Origin: Trichobilharzia szidati
Taxonomy: Eukaryota; Platyhelminthes; Trematoda; Strigeidida; Schistosomatidae
Direction of reading: 5' to 3'
Assembly: GCA_944472155.2 (NCBI GenBank)
Contig: OX235272.1
Span: forward strand, 13,748,354 to 13,812,353
Length of the DNA: 64,000 nucleotides
Shown here in pieces: positions 35,313 through 46,224 of this stretch. Position numbers and translations under genes: made by a program. A model generated the notes under the pieces. That model searched no databases, had not been told where the DNA came from, and saw nothing but the letters and a program-made list of their open reading frames with translations. How positions within the stretch are numbered: position 1 is the first letter of the stretch; every line of letters begins with the position of its first letter.

Positions 35313-35369
35313 ACGATTAGTAGTACTAGAACTCACAGTCTCTCTATACTCTTGAGACTGTGACGAACA

Positions 35370-35530
35370 TATTATGATGGTGATTCACCGGTTATAATGT
35401 TCACTAGACACACTCAGAGTCCGGGTTCGATTCCTGACAGACGTGTACTCCTAAACCTCGACTAACTGGTAAATAAGTCATAAAAATATGAAAGGTTGGG
35501 TGTGGGGTTAGCTATTCCACACCATAAGAA
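35370..35530 (+). mobile_element. S2-related SINE
   Basis: A tRNA-like head with B-box GGGTTCGATTCC near 35422 and the body CTCCTAAACCTCGACTAACT, followed by a (TA)n tract. Confidence 0.5.
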
Positions 35531-35531
35531 A

Positions 35532-35537
<6 letters not shown>

Positions 35538-35573
<36 letters not shown>
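35538..35573. repeat. (TA)n microsatellite
   Basis: Uninterrupted TA repeats. A second tract lies at about 35890-35922. Confidence 0.9.
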
Positions 35574-35575
<2 letters not shown>

Positions 35576-35699
35576 CGAATTACAAGTTAGCATTTACAGG
35601 CCACTGGATCGAGTCTGACTGGCTGACACTGTATTTAGCCTGCTTCACATCCCAGTTGCTTTAATCTGCAGACTTATCGATTAAGGTAACATCTATTTT

Positions 35700-35852
35700 C
35701 GTTTAACTGGTGGGTGCGTACTGTTGAAGAGTCCCAAACTAGACTGACGAAACAGCTGTCCATTGCATTCAGGTTTTCCAAGGGTTCTCTAAGCAATGTC
35801 AGCTCATGATTAAAATCCTGTAACCAATCTACCGAATCCCTACAAACCAATA
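35700..35852 (+). mobile_element. S1 SINE right half
   Basis: GTGCGTACTGTTGAAGAGTC, CCAAACTAGACTGACGAAAC, AGCTGTCC and ATGTCAGCTCATGATTAAAA match S1, with hammerhead-like GAAAC retained. The sequence just before it and just after it shares ACATCTATTTTCGTTTAACT (35690 and 35859), which may be a target duplication. Confidence 0.6.
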
Positions 35853-35886
35853 TTTGAACATCTATTTTCGTTTAACTGCCTTAAAT

Positions 35887-35924
<38 letters not shown>

Positions 35925-36594
35925 TCATTTTATATACTCTTTTCTGTATTCTAAGTGTGTTGCACATGTTGTTATTAGATCTGAGTTTTTAGAAAAAGCA
36001 GATAACAGCATAAGTCATTCACTATGTATCTACATATATGCATTTAAGCGTTTATTTGCTTGTGTGTGTGTGTAAATTTTTGAACGAAAAATCAATTTTT
36101 GATTTACATTCAAAACTGGTAGGTTAGTAAGACTTACTCTCAGATAATAAAAGCTGATAATGATTGTTATAATATGCATAATATTAGTAGTATATATATG
36201 TACATATACATGTGCCTATTTACATGCAATTCAATCTGTTATTATTATCTTTTTTCCTCCTCTCACGTTGATTAAACGATTAAATGATGAGAACATAATT
36301 CACGTTAAACGGCTCCTCCTTGGTCCGAGATGGACATTTAGCATTCCTGATGAGGAAGAGAATGAGGATAAGATAATGGGGGTGGGAAGCAGACGGACTA
36401 AATCATCTGTACATTTAATATTATTACAACAACTATTACTTTACACTGTCAGTATTTAATAGTTTAATTATTTTATAGTTGTGTTTTTTTGTACTGTTCC
36501 AAACTTGCTATGATTCCCTTGGAAGAGTTCATTTTTATATAGGTACCATTTTTTCGTCATTAATTAATAATCAATTTTAGTAGATAATTGGTGT

Positions 36595-37290
36595 GCAAGG
36601 GACATGTGTACTGCTCACCAGTTCGCTCCGTCCTTCTCTATGGCTCTGAAACATGGCCAATACGAGTTGAAGACATGAAAAGGTTGACTGCTTTTGATCA
36701 TAGATGTCAGGCGTAGAGGGTTGGGCAAAGAGGAAAAATCAATCGAAGAGAAGAGGCTATAAAGTTACATAGATTGAGATAGCTAGGTGACGTGCTGCAC
36801 ATGCCTAACCATCGCCTCCCCCACCCCGACGGGCATCACTAGCTAGCTGATATAGGTGCAGGTTGGAAAACAGTAAGTGAAGTGGTGGCCAAACAAAAAC
36901 ATCGCATCAATCAATCCATGAAATCATTCCTTGACAGTTAAACTGAGTCAAGTCAGGTAGGGAGATGCAGACTTCCGGGTTGGGGCCCGCCCTCGGGACT
37001 GTAAGAATCAATGGCTGGAGACAGAGAGACAATAGGTGACATGGCTCAAAATCGTTGTCAATGGCTAACGCACATGTATTCAGTCTCTGTAATATTCAGT
37101 CTCATATTCCTTTCTAGCATTACTCATTCCGTTTCACTCTTATACTTGTCAAAACTCTATTGATTCTCTTCACTCATCTTCGTGTCTTGTCTACCTTTGT
37201 GTGGTACTTGGAACGTGGCAACTTGAACTGCTGCACTTCGGTGCCAAGTTCTATGTCGAATCCAAGCAGACAGATAATTGTTGTATCAGT
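36595..37290 (+). mobile_element. Family B LINE, 3' end, recent subfamily
   Basis: It runs from GTACTGCTCACCAGTTCGCT (ORF RSVLLYGSETWPIRVEDMKR) through the ORF tail to CTATGTCGAATCCAAGCAGACAGAT-type 3' text. It is very similar to the minus copies at 12598-13345 and 40305-40920. Confidence 0.75.
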
Positions 37291-37479
37291 TCGATTAGTT
37301 TGAGATATTGTTAATGTAAGTAATAATAATAATAATTATTATTATAATGCTCCCTAGTGACGACTAGCTACAGGAAAGAGTTGCCTGGTGTTCTGGAGTG
37401 AGAAGTCGTGACTAGTGGGATCCATTCAGGGAATAGGATGGATCCATCCAAACGGAAGTGAAAATGGAGTTCCCGCCGA

Positions 37480-37718
37480 TGATATTGGTTGGTAGTCGCG
37501 CTAAATGCATCACGAATTGGTAGAAGTTAGAATTCAAGAACTGGCCATTGAATTGGGTCCCCGTGGCTGAATAGTGGTATACAAGCTAGCTTGCCTTGTA
37601 ACCGGAAGGTTCCAGGTGGTTGCGTACTACCGATGAGTCCCAAACTAGGATGAAACACCTGTCATGTTATCCCTCGTTGATTTTTCATGGTTCACTAGGT
37701 GATATCCATCCGTATTCT
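37480..37718 (+). mobile_element. S1 SINE, best-preserved hammerhead spacing
   Basis: The head GTCCCCGTGGCTGAATAGTG is followed by CCGATGAGTCCCAAAC and TAGGATGAAACACCTGTC. Here the core CCGATGA joins stem II directly, without the extra AGA seen in other copies. Core U4 is C and the stem II closing pair is weakened. The B-box has been lost. Confidence 0.55.
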
Positions 37719-37727
37719 ATTATTATT

Positions 37728-38040
37728 ACTATTATTATTGTTTCCTTTAATTCCTAGAGGAACATAGGGCTTCAGCCGTACGTCTCCATTCCCTTCCGTT
37801 CTCTGGTAGAGGCTTCACCTGGCTCCAAGTCTGCCTACACGCTCTCATCTCCTCTTCACATGACCTCCTCCAAGTCACCCACCCTCTCACTGACGACCGA
37901 CTCGCCGCTTCTCTTTCGGGTTCCACTCGAGCAATAACTTGTCTAGTGATTTCACTTGATGGTTTGTTTCCTCAGAGTATGGCCAGCCAATCCATCTCCA
38001 TTTCTTCCTGCCTATTTGTTTCACAATCGGTTCCTGCTGA
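37728..38040 (-). mobile_element. Family A1 LINE, 3' fragment
   Basis: Reverse of the A1 3' end from TTGTTTCCTTTAATTCCTAG to CACAATCGGTTCCTGCTG, where it stops abruptly at a PLE boundary. Confidence 0.6.
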
Positions 38041-39049
38041 TAAATGTTCTTACAGGTTGAACCATTTTGAAAATATTGGTTGGATAGTAATTTTACTGAA
38101 AGCAGTTAACTGAAAATGAAGAAAAAAATGAAGGGGATGAAAAACGAATCCTAAGGAAAAAGGAACCGAACTAGATCCCCATTGTAAACGTAGAGGTTGG
38201 ACTAGTTTCTTTTGAACATACAACTCTGGTTTCATCATGCATATGGCCGAGGGCTTCTGCAGAACAAAGAATCAGAAAACCCGCCGCCTTTGGTAGATTT
38301 TTGTTTACTTTGTAAATGACTCTGAATGGGATGAGAGTCAGTTGAGATTCTGTGACAGGTGTTAACGAGGTTCTCAATTATGACACTTCTGATTGAACCA
38401 GTATCTCCTCTTTGCAGCCATGCTGCGTAATGTCCTCTAACACGTTTTGATAGGACCCGAATCTAACGTCACGGCTCCACACGAGCCGATGAACTGATAT
38501 ATGCACATTGAAGTGGTCATATGTGAGAGTCTGTCCTTCACATTGCTTCGAAGCAGTGGGTGGCTAGAGTTGCTGCAGGAAAACTCTTCTTTAGGGAATT
38601 GGAGATTTTCCTCTTAAGGATATCTGCAACTTAGTCTCCCTTCAAAGTTCAGATTCAAGTATTCAAGTGTTTTCTTTGGTAATGAAGTGCACTCTCCTCT
38701 TTTTGGCCTTTTGGTTTCGTGATCTCCTCCACGAAGCGTGCCGGGTTATCGATTCTGAGCCAAGATATTTATGAGAAATAGCTCTTCTTCTAAGCAGTCA
38801 CTGCCGCAAATTCCGGTACGGTGGGTCAGCGAGATGATGGAAGCTCTTTTTTTCGAGCGATAGGTATCCAACCATAGAAGTTTGTCCGTTGGTTATTCCA
38901 TTATAGTTTACTGTGGATAGATCTTTTCAGAGTTCCATAGTCTCTTCTCGTCAATTCAACGTCCATAAATGGAATTGTTGACTCATTTTCTACTTCCAGT
39001 GTGAATATAATTGAAGGATGGCAATTGTTAGACTCCTGTAAAGTACTGT

Positions 39050-39283
39050 GTGTCGGTGGCACAGTGGTCAGGACGCTCACCGACCATGCACATGGTCCGG
39101 AGTTCGATCCCCGGCCACAGACGCACTCCTTTACCTCGCTAAGCCAGAAATAAAGCTGATAAGGACGAATGGTTGAGCATGAGGCTAGCAACCCCATCCT
39201 GTAAAAATTAAACTGTGCTACAGAAACTTCATGCCTCTAGCTTGAAGGTGCCCTATGTTCCACTGGGAACGTGAAGGAATAAA
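39050..39283 (+). mobile_element. S2 SINE with target-site duplication
   Basis: Complete tRNA-like head and body. The flanks are AAAGTACTGT (39040-39049) and AAAGTACAGT (39284-39293). Inserted into PLE coding sequence, opposite to the PLE's orientation. Confidence 0.75.
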
Positions 39284-39564
39284 AAAGTACAGTTTAAATC
39301 AGAATCATTATGACAGAGCATAAAAAGTGTCGCTGACATACCCTTTGTCCATTAGCAATTTATCTATAGTTGATTTTAAGATCCCATTTTCTAAACTGTC
39401 CATAAAGCATTTTGCCAAAAGTGGACCAAGCGGAGAGAGAGCCTATGGCAGTCCCATCTTTCTGTTTGTAGATATCGTCGTTGAGGGTAAATTGTACACT
39501 AAATTCGCATCTCAGTAACAGTTTTTCCAGATATGAGGTTGGTATTTTGGTGCTCAGATTCTTT

Positions 39565-39799
39565 TTTATCCTTCACGTTCCCCAGTGGAACACAGGGCTT
39601 CAAGCTAATGGCTTGAAGTTTCTGTAGCAGTGTTTATTATTTTTACAGGATGGGGTTGCTAGCCTCATGCCCAACCTTTCCTCTTTACCAGCTCTATTTC
39701 TGGCTCAGCGAGGTAAAGGAGTGCGTCTGTGGCCGGGGATCGAACCCCGGACCATGTGCATGGTCGGCGAGCGTCCTAACCGCTATACCACCGACGCAC
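39565..39799 (-). mobile_element. S2 SINE with perfect 14-bp target-site duplication
   Basis: TGCTCAGATTCTTT flanks both sides (39551-39564, 39800-39813). The minus strand reads from the tRNA-like head at 39799 to the A-rich 3' end at 39565. It lies within the same PLE. Confidence 0.85.
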
Positions 39800-39899
39800 T
39801 GCTCAGATTCTTTAACCATTGTAATCGACTTAAACTAGATAAAAGTCTCTTTAAGTCCTTTAAAATCACACTACTAACTTCGTACTGAATAATAGATCT

Positions 39900-40300
39900 G
39901 ACTCTGTCATTTTAGATTTCGGACGTATTTGTATGCAGTGACGAAAATGATTCTTGTCGTCTTGTATTTCTTATGGATCAATCTGCTACTACAAGAAGGT
40001 TAATTGTGATTTTAATGACTTAGTATTTCTAAATGGGAACACTGACTACAAATAGTCTTTTGAACATGATGAGGAAACCCTAGGTACGTTTGACATGAAT
40101 GGCAAATGTAAGCTAGTGGTTCATGACAAATTTTCATTGACTGCTAGTTTAAAGGGGGTGGGCTCATGACGTGATTAAATTTGTTGACCACTTCACTTAT
40201 TTTGAATGTTGCACTATTGCCCAAGAAAATCTCAACTTAGATACAGAAGGCTTATTTGGCATTTGTCTGCTTGCATTATCTTTAACACTGACGTGATATG
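39900..40300. other. Intron sequence, nothing recognised
   Basis: No supported feature. Confidence 0.4.
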
Positions 40301-40304
40301 CGGA

Positions 40305-40920
40305 TATCCACCACTGTCTGTCTGTCTGTCTGGATTCAACATAGAACCTGGCACTGAAGTGCAACAGTTCAAGTTGCCACGTTCCAAAGAGCACACAAAG
40401 GTAGACAAGACAAGAAGATGAGTGAAGAGAATCAATAGAGTCTGGACAAGTATAAGAGTGAAACAGAATGAGTAATGCTAGAAAGGAATATGAGACTGAA
40501 TATTACAGAGACTGAATACATCTTCGTAAGCCATTGACAACGATTTTGAGCCATGTCACCTATTGTCTGTATCCAGCTATTGATTCTTAGAGTACCGAGC
40601 GTGTCCCAATCAACCCGGAAGTCTGCATCTCCCTACCTGACTTGACTCAGTTTAACTGTCAAGGAAGGATTTCATGGATTGATTGATGCGATGTTTTTGT
40701 TTGGCCACCACTAGCTAGCTGTTTTCCAACCTGCACCTATATATCAGTTAGCTAGTAATGCCTGTCGGCGGGGTGGGTGAGGCGATGGTTAGGCATGTGC
40801 AGCACGTCACCTAGCCATCTCAATCTATGTAACTTTATAGCCTCTTCTCTTCGATTGATTTTTCCTCTTTGCCCAACACTCTACGCCTAAGCTAACGTCA
40901 ACATTACTTACCTTATACAA
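40305..40920 (-). mobile_element. Family B LINE, 3' end, recent subfamily
   Basis: Starts at (TGTC)4 near 40316 (the minus-strand GACA tail) and extends to the ORF tail near 40915. It is an inverted partner of 36595-37290. Confidence 0.75.
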
Positions 40921-41407
40921 CTTCATACAAGTAATTCCAGTGGAAGCAAATGACCAAGACACTTAATCCGTGGACATTATCTAATAGTGTTCAGGTTTTC
41001 CCGAACAAGGAACGTAAATTTACAACCCGATGATTTGTAAATGCAACCTCTGACAACCAGACTAACACATTACCAGAGGTGGTGACTCCAGACTGATGTG
41101 TGTGTACGCATGCTGCGGTGTTCAAGCTGTTATTGATTCAATGTTGTGATCACTGACTGCATCTATATATATCACCTGAAAGAAATCAGCCGTGTTCTTC
41201 ACAAATCATGTGCAATTGCGTTTTGTTTATTCTTTGTAACTAGTTACTAGTCTCTATACAAAACTGGAATTTTACTCTACTTTATTGAGTACATATTTCT
41301 AGTGGTGACTAATGTTCATTTAGGAAGCAGAATGAATATATATTTAACTGTACAAAAATCATCATTCTCTTTCACTGTTTTTTCTCTCCATTCTCCTCTC
41401 TTTTTAG
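40921..41407. other. Intron sequence before the 64-nt exon
   Basis: No repeat recognised. It ends in the pyrimidine-rich acceptor tract. Confidence 0.4.
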
Positions 41408-41471
41408 TGTTTGGTCATCGAATCGTTGGTTCTCTCCCATGACAAATGATTACAACTGTCTTGTCAACCAA
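41408..41471 (+). CDS. Host gene, short 64-nt exon
   Basis: It follows an excellent acceptor, a pyrimidine-rich tract ending TTTTTAG, and is followed by the donor GTAGGT. Its first T completes the codon begun by AA of the preceding exon to give Asn. It then reads VWSSNRWFSPMTNDYNCLVN plus Q, leaving in phase 0. Unlike the neighbouring exons it is not low-complexity, which supports real coding. The next in-phase exon is either the candidate terminal exon at 43076 or the exon at 56606. Confidence 0.6.
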
Positions 41472-41504
41472 GTAGGTGTAATGAATCAATGTTTTTTTCT
41501 ATTT

Positions 41505-42545
41505 ATTAATTAATAATAATTTGCTTTATTCCAGAAACAGTACTAGTCGTACAGTGTGGAATTTTCAGCACATATCTACAATATTTGCATCTAATTTTTA
41601 TCCAACGTTTAAAAGGAGTATTTCAAAAAAATAACACAAAAAACACAAAATAATAAAAAAAAATGCTAAAAAATGCCAAGAAGTAGAAGGGAAAGTAAAC
41701 AGCATATAATAATATCTCAGTATTGGGTAGTGGAAGCTATGATATGTTTATGCATGGTGACAGTAAAGCTATAGCCACACAAAAAGTTATGTAATGATAT
41801 TTAAGAATGTTTGTCGCCAACATCATTTAATTTTATTGAACAACATTAAACAATCATAAAATAACATTTCAGGATTTTTTATTGTCAGATCTAATGCGGT
41901 GTTTGTGGTGGTAGTGTGAGTAATCCTGAATAATACAAAATTTTAAGATGGTGATAATGGCGTTCACAACCAATGATTGTCAGTTAATATTGCCGAAAAA
42001 ATATTTTAAAAATAAGAAAAAAACAACCACAAAAACTAATAATTACATGATAGTTAATGACAGGACAACTTTATACTACTCATAGTGCTAATATAGTTGG
42101 AACCAGTAGATACACAATAGAAGGAATAGAGTAAAGTACAAAAAAGTGAGCCAATGTAAATAATTTAGATAGCTAAGTATGTTTAAGAAGGTGTTCACTA
42201 TAGAAAACAAAATAAGAGTGAAATAAAAGAGCCTAAAATTATGTTATTAACAACAAAGCAAGTCATAGGTTTCGCGCTTAACATTGTCTCTGTCACTTAG
42301 AACACGGGCCAAATATGTTATCGTTGAGTTCCTGTACTTGGTTGTACGAGCATAGATTATTTTATACTGATTTCTGGTTCTACTTGATGAGATACAAGGC
42401 GAGAGTTGAGAATAGAGGGGGTGTTCGGGGTCGGAGAGTATGGTTTTTGACCAATTTTCGCATGTGTTCAGATGCCTTTCAACTAATGTAGAGACGAGCT
42501 GACTGAGTTTTACATCACTAGTCCTGCTAACTACCTTTTTTATTC
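41505..42545 (-). mobile_element. Family C (CR1/Jockey-like) LINE, 3' part
   Basis: Minus-strand coding text lies near 42540-42240: VVSRTSDVKLSQLVSTLVER, HLNTCENWSKTILSDPEHPL, YSQLSPCISSSRTRNQYKII. A long 3' region ends CTGGAATAAAGCAAATTATT on the minus strand. Confidence 0.7.
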
Positions 42546-42609
42546 ATACCTGTAATCATTCTCAATTTCCATAACATGACTAACTACATAGATAAATTCC
42601 AGTGTGCAT

Positions 42610-42985
42610 GAATAGTTCAACGAGAGAATTCTCGCCAACCATGCGAAAGGTCCGCTTTCGATTTTTCTGTCGACGCACTCCTAAACCTCGCCTGCCTTCC
42701 TAACCAGTAAATAATACTGTTTCATTGTGTGATGTACCTAATAAACAAACTAATATGGAATTACTTACTAACACAGTGCCCAAGTTTTACACATATATTA
42801 ATGCCTTCCTAACCGCCAGTAAGTCTGAAAAAAATGCGGGAAGGTTGAACTTTTGGAGGCTAGCAAATCTACCTCATAAAAACATAACCCAAAGAAGGAG
42901 GATGAAACAACTGTCCAGTGCTTCCTCTCAATTTCAATGATTCTCTCTATAACTGATGTTGGTTCACGGCGAAATCGAATCAAAT
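42610..42985 (+). mobile_element. S2-related and S1 SINE remnants
   Basis: CCAACCATGCGAAAGGTCCG and ACGCACTCCTAAACCTCGCC are S2-like (42640-42710). GGATGAAACAACTGTCCAGT and AACTGATGTTGGTTCACGG are an S1 right arm (42899-42980). Confidence 0.45.
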
Positions 42986-43075
42986 CAAAATTAGACTATG
43001 CAATCATTCATTGCACGGTGTGAATAAACATAGAAGATAAAAAATGAAAAGAATTTACACTTTTTGTTTCCTTAG

Positions 43076-43117
43076 GGAGAAATCAGTAGCTCTCCTGTTG
43101 AAGTCACAGATGTTTGA
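43076..43117 (+). CDS. Possible alternative terminal exon of the host gene
   Basis: A T-rich acceptor ending TTCCTTAG precedes a short phase-0 frame reading GEISSSPVEVTDV and then TGA at 43115-43117. It could end a short isoform after the 64-nt exon, or act as a stop-containing (poison) exon. No donor is needed if it is terminal. No AATAAA-type signal was checked beyond a visual scan. It may equally be a chance acceptor in intron sequence. Confidence 0.3.
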   Translation, partial: GEISSSPVEVTDV

Positions 43118-43285
43118 GAATTAACACTGATGTTATCCATGGTGAATGGCGGTAACATTATCGAAGTGTCCGTACTAGGAGTCGACATGTCTCTCAGCAA
43201 AAACCGAACATTTTCGGTTCAATCAACCAGGGAAACGAAAAATTGACTTAAGCACCAAGAAATAACTTATTCATGTTGCACAAGA

Positions 43286-43450
43286 GGAGGCTTAAGTGGT
43301 CCAATGGATAATGCTTTCACGCTTGAAACAATCGGTTCTGGGTTTAATCTTATCGGGAGCTCCACCGCTTACTGGGAACAGCAGATGCATACAGATGATG
43401 AGTCCGAAATGGGACGAAATGCGCATCGTGGATTCCACTGCTGGTCATCA
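43286..43450 (+). mobile_element. Sm-alpha-like SINE with tRNA-like head and hammerhead
   Basis: A tRNA-like promoter region has an A-box-like run TTAAGTGGTCCAATGG and a B-box-like GGTTCTGGGTTTAATC. It is followed by a hammerhead-ribozyme domain and a tail reading GGATTCCACTGCTGG. This is the layout of the Schistosoma Sm-alpha SINE, which RNA polymerase III transcribes and which carries a type I hammerhead. The copy is diverged and lacks an obvious target-site duplication. Confidence 0.7.
43379..43443 (+). ncRNA. Hammerhead ribozyme motif (core-mutated)
   Basis: The elements lie in order. Outer stem I is CAGCAG/CTGCTG, and the core is ATGATGA (43395-43401). Stem II is GTCC/GGAC with a 6-nt loop (43402-43415), followed by GAAA (43416-43419). 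Stem III is the very short self-complementary ATGCGCAT (43419-43426), and the cleavage triplet ATC ends at 43427. The catalytic core should read CTGATGA; here C3 is A, which is expected to abolish or severely reduce cleavage. The short stem III is typical of Sm-alpha ribozymes. Confidence 0.65.
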
Positions 43451-43489
43451 CTTATCAGATAAAAATCAATGAGTATCAATGTATGCTAC

Positions 43490-43690
43490 GTGGTTAGCGA
43501 GTGGTTCAGTAGTGGAATATTGGCCAGCCAGCCACTCACTTGATCCAGATTCGATTCTCCTGATTCACTAGCCGGTAGTAAGTCCGAAAAGGTTGAGTGT
43601 GAGCCTACTCCTACTCCGCAAAAAGAAACAACACGGTTAGTTAAATTGCAACGCCTAAAGTCTTTTGTTACACTTGGGACGCAAAGGAAT
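43490..43690 (+). mobile_element. S2-related SINE
   Basis: A tRNA-like head (GTTAGCGAGTGGTTCAGTAG, B-box AGATTCGATTC) and a body ending in GGACGCAAAGGAATG. Confidence 0.45.
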
Positions 43691-43701
43691 GGGTATATAT
43701 A

Positions 43702-45042
43702 TTTAAACAATTAGTCCCTTTGATAAATTTGAATAAGGCATTTAGAAGATAACTAATGTGGTTAACAATAATAAAATAAAGTTCATGACAATTACTCAGT
43801 TAAATAAAAAACAAAAGTACATACTGATGACCAATCATCATATTTAGATAGGTCATGCAGTCCATGGTAGGCGAAGATTGAAGTCCATTGTGTTTTGTAC
43901 ACACAGTTTAGGCTTTATGTGATCAATCCCCGGAGTGCTTCCATCACCTTCAATAACCAACCTTGAATTAGAGTTATGTGATGAAATAATTATGAAACAG
44001 TCATTAATTAATATTGATTTTGTGACCTGACTGACATTAATAAGTGTTTTGCAATGGATGATGCTGGATTTCTATTCAGATTAATCGCGTTGGGATTTTC
44101 TAAATGATTTAGTAGCCATTTTGGAACATGTTCTTTCCGACGACATTGGAACATTCTGTTGGTTCTACCTATATAGGTGTCACTGCAGCAACCGCAGGTG
44201 AACTTGTAGATACAGTTTGAAGTAGAGTCCACAGAATTTCGTCCTTTAATCGTAGGTACAGGGATCGAGAGGAAAGAGATGCGGCGTAGAATGTGCGTTT
44301 GATGGCTGACTGAAGTCTTTGAGTTAGCTGTCAACTGCATAATCTGGTCACCACTGAATGGTAGGTTAGTTAATAAAGATAGCTTTCTTTGGTACAGAAG
44401 CTGTCTTTTCGAGATGTGATCTTTCTTTACTGTGACAAGTGATAAAGTTTTCCGGATAACCATTAGCTAATAAAACCGAATGTAGAAATCGAAATTCATC
44501 CATCACTGTGTCACTTGTGCATATTTTTCGGGCCCTTGAGAACAAACATTTCACCAGGGAACGTTTATACTGGATCGGAAAAAATACTGGTAAAATCATA
44601 TAGAAAATCTCAATGCGAGTAATCGGAATAGAAATCCAGCATCATCATCCATTGCAAAACACTTATTAATGTCAGTTAGGTCACAAAATCAATATTAATT
44701 AATGACTGTTTCACAATTATTTCACCACATAACTCTAATTCAAGGTTGGTTATTGAAGGTGATGGAAGCACTCCGGGGATTGATCACATACAGCCTAAAC
44801 TGTGTGTACAAAAAACAACAATAGACTTCAACCTTCGCCTAACATGGACTTCACGACCTATTGTAAATATGATTGGTCATTAGTATGTACTTTTGTTTTG
44901 TTTCATTTAACTGAGTAATTGCCATGATCTTTATTTTATTATTGTTAACCATGTTAGTTGTAAAGCGGTTGTAAAAAAACTAATCGAAATGACAATGTCA
45001 TCTGGCGAAATTTGTCTTCTAAATGCTTTATTCAAAAGTATA
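43702..45042 (-). mobile_element. Fold-back Penelope-like element
   Basis: Arm 43727-44090 is inverted at about 44612-45040. The interior minus strand encodes RT tail FFPIQYKRSLVKCLFSRARK, the linker KKDHISKRQLLYQRKLSLLT, and the endonuclease: NCIYKFTCGCCSDTYIGRTN, RMFQCRRKEHVPKWL and SSIAKHLLMS. A left tail (ACAATTAGTCCCTTTGATAA) matches the tail of the PLE at 16432. Both outer flanks contain GTATATATAT, a possible but low-complexity target duplication. Confidence 0.75.
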
Positions 45043-45750
45043 TATATATGTACTACTTCTGTCTACAGTAAAATTCCCCATAGGCGTACAAATATTCACT
45101 GAATTAAACGCTTCACTTGTATGCCCAAAAGGTTTTAGTGAAATCTTCTCATGATGACTAAAAGCTGATTAGTGTGTCTAAGAAGTTCACGTCTAAGACA
45201 CAGATTAGCAACACTAACCCGTCAATTAGTTAAAACTACTCTGTATATGCTAACTTGACATCATTCATTGAAAGAAAGAATAGAAGATTATCGATTAGGG
45301 CATGGTCAGCCCTATATAGGTAATTACATTCAATTGCAGAATGTATCAAAGTCGTGATATATATAGCAGCTAACTAGGTCAGAATAAAATTCAATATGTT
45401 CTTCATATATTTTTTTTTCTTTCTTTCTTTCTTTCGAATCAATAATTTATTTTTTCTCTCTTGTTTCTTCAAGGTATGATTTTAGTCAACCCAAAATAAT
45501 AATAATAATATTTTAATAATTTTGACGTAGATTTCGTGATGAACCAGTGTAGGCTAGAGAATCACTAGGAAAAAGGAAGAGGAGCACATGACAGATGTTT
45601 CGTCCTAGATTGAGATTCTTCAGCATATTGCACATCCTACAATCTACCAGAAATCGTAACTACTAGGATATTGATTTACGGAGCAAGCCAGTTGACCCCC
45701 ATTCAGCCACTAGGGGGGGGCTGGCTTTCGAGAACCTGTGATCTCTAGCT
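45043..45750. other. Intron sequence, nothing firm
   Basis: Contains a (TTTC)n tract at about 45416-45437 and ATA triplets near 45497. No gene or repeat family recognised. Confidence 0.4.
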
Positions 45751-45754
45751 GCTG

Positions 45755-45880
45755 TCAGTTCGTGAGACATAGCGCCAGTTTATGAGATTGGTGTGCATCC
45801 GAGACACACCTGTAGCTGTTCTGTGCTCCTTGGTTTTCCATGGTGTTCTAAATGATGTCGGTCGGTTGGTGGTGGCAAAA
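45755..45880 (+). mobile_element. S1 SINE right-arm remnant
   Basis: CTGTAGCTGTTCTGTGCTCC, TTGGTTTTCCATGGTGTTCT and ATGATGTCGGTCGG follow the S1 end, strongly diverged. Confidence 0.35.
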
Positions 45881-46224
45881 TTGACACTGAAATCAACCAA
45901 AAAAGTACCTCTACCAAAGACAAAATCTGAATACTAATTTTATTTCCGATTTGTTCATGAACTGACTTCTGTTTGAAAAACAGTTGAATTCTAAGGAGCA
46001 TTGGACGGGCAGTAGTTTGTATTTTTTCGGAACGCTTTTAGCGCTCATGCTATGTACATCTAGAATAGGTGGAAATTGTAATTCATAGGCCACTAGATTC
46101 CGTCCCAGTGCAGTGGCTGTGATGAATCGTCTACGAGCACGTCTTGTAATCTAAGCGTTCTGTATTCGATCCATGATGTGTGAACGTGGGCGCGTCCCGC
46201 TGAAGAGCCGTAACGAAGGCCAAA

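Larger units (their letters stand above)
38050..39900 (-). mobile_element. Penelope-like element broken by SINEs
   Basis: Minus-strand segments, 5' to 3'. The RT reads LEKLLLRCEFSVQFTLNDDI, YKQKDGTAIGSPLGPLLAKC and FMDSLENGILKSTIDKLLMD near 39330-39540. Next is HPSIIFTLEVENESTIPFMD and VELTRRDYGTLKRSIHSK near 38900-39020, then the decayed linker. The endonuclease end reads FRVIYKVNKNLPKAAGFLI and CSAEAL near 38170-38330. Two S2 SINEs with target duplications interrupt it at 39050-39283 and 39565-39799. Confidence 0.8.

Noticed and set aside
36160..36459. 99-codon + strand ORF with a plausible pyrimidine tract near 36240 and text such as LLLGPRWTFSIPDEEENEDK
   Set aside because: No donor compatible with the required phase 2 entry and exit was found, and the host frame joins correctly without it. 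It could still be an unrelated or alternative exon.
45410..45540. Polypyrimidine tract with TTCAAG and TTTTAG acceptors
   Set aside because: In phase 0 one gives an immediate TGA and the other a short frame ending in TAG without a donor.
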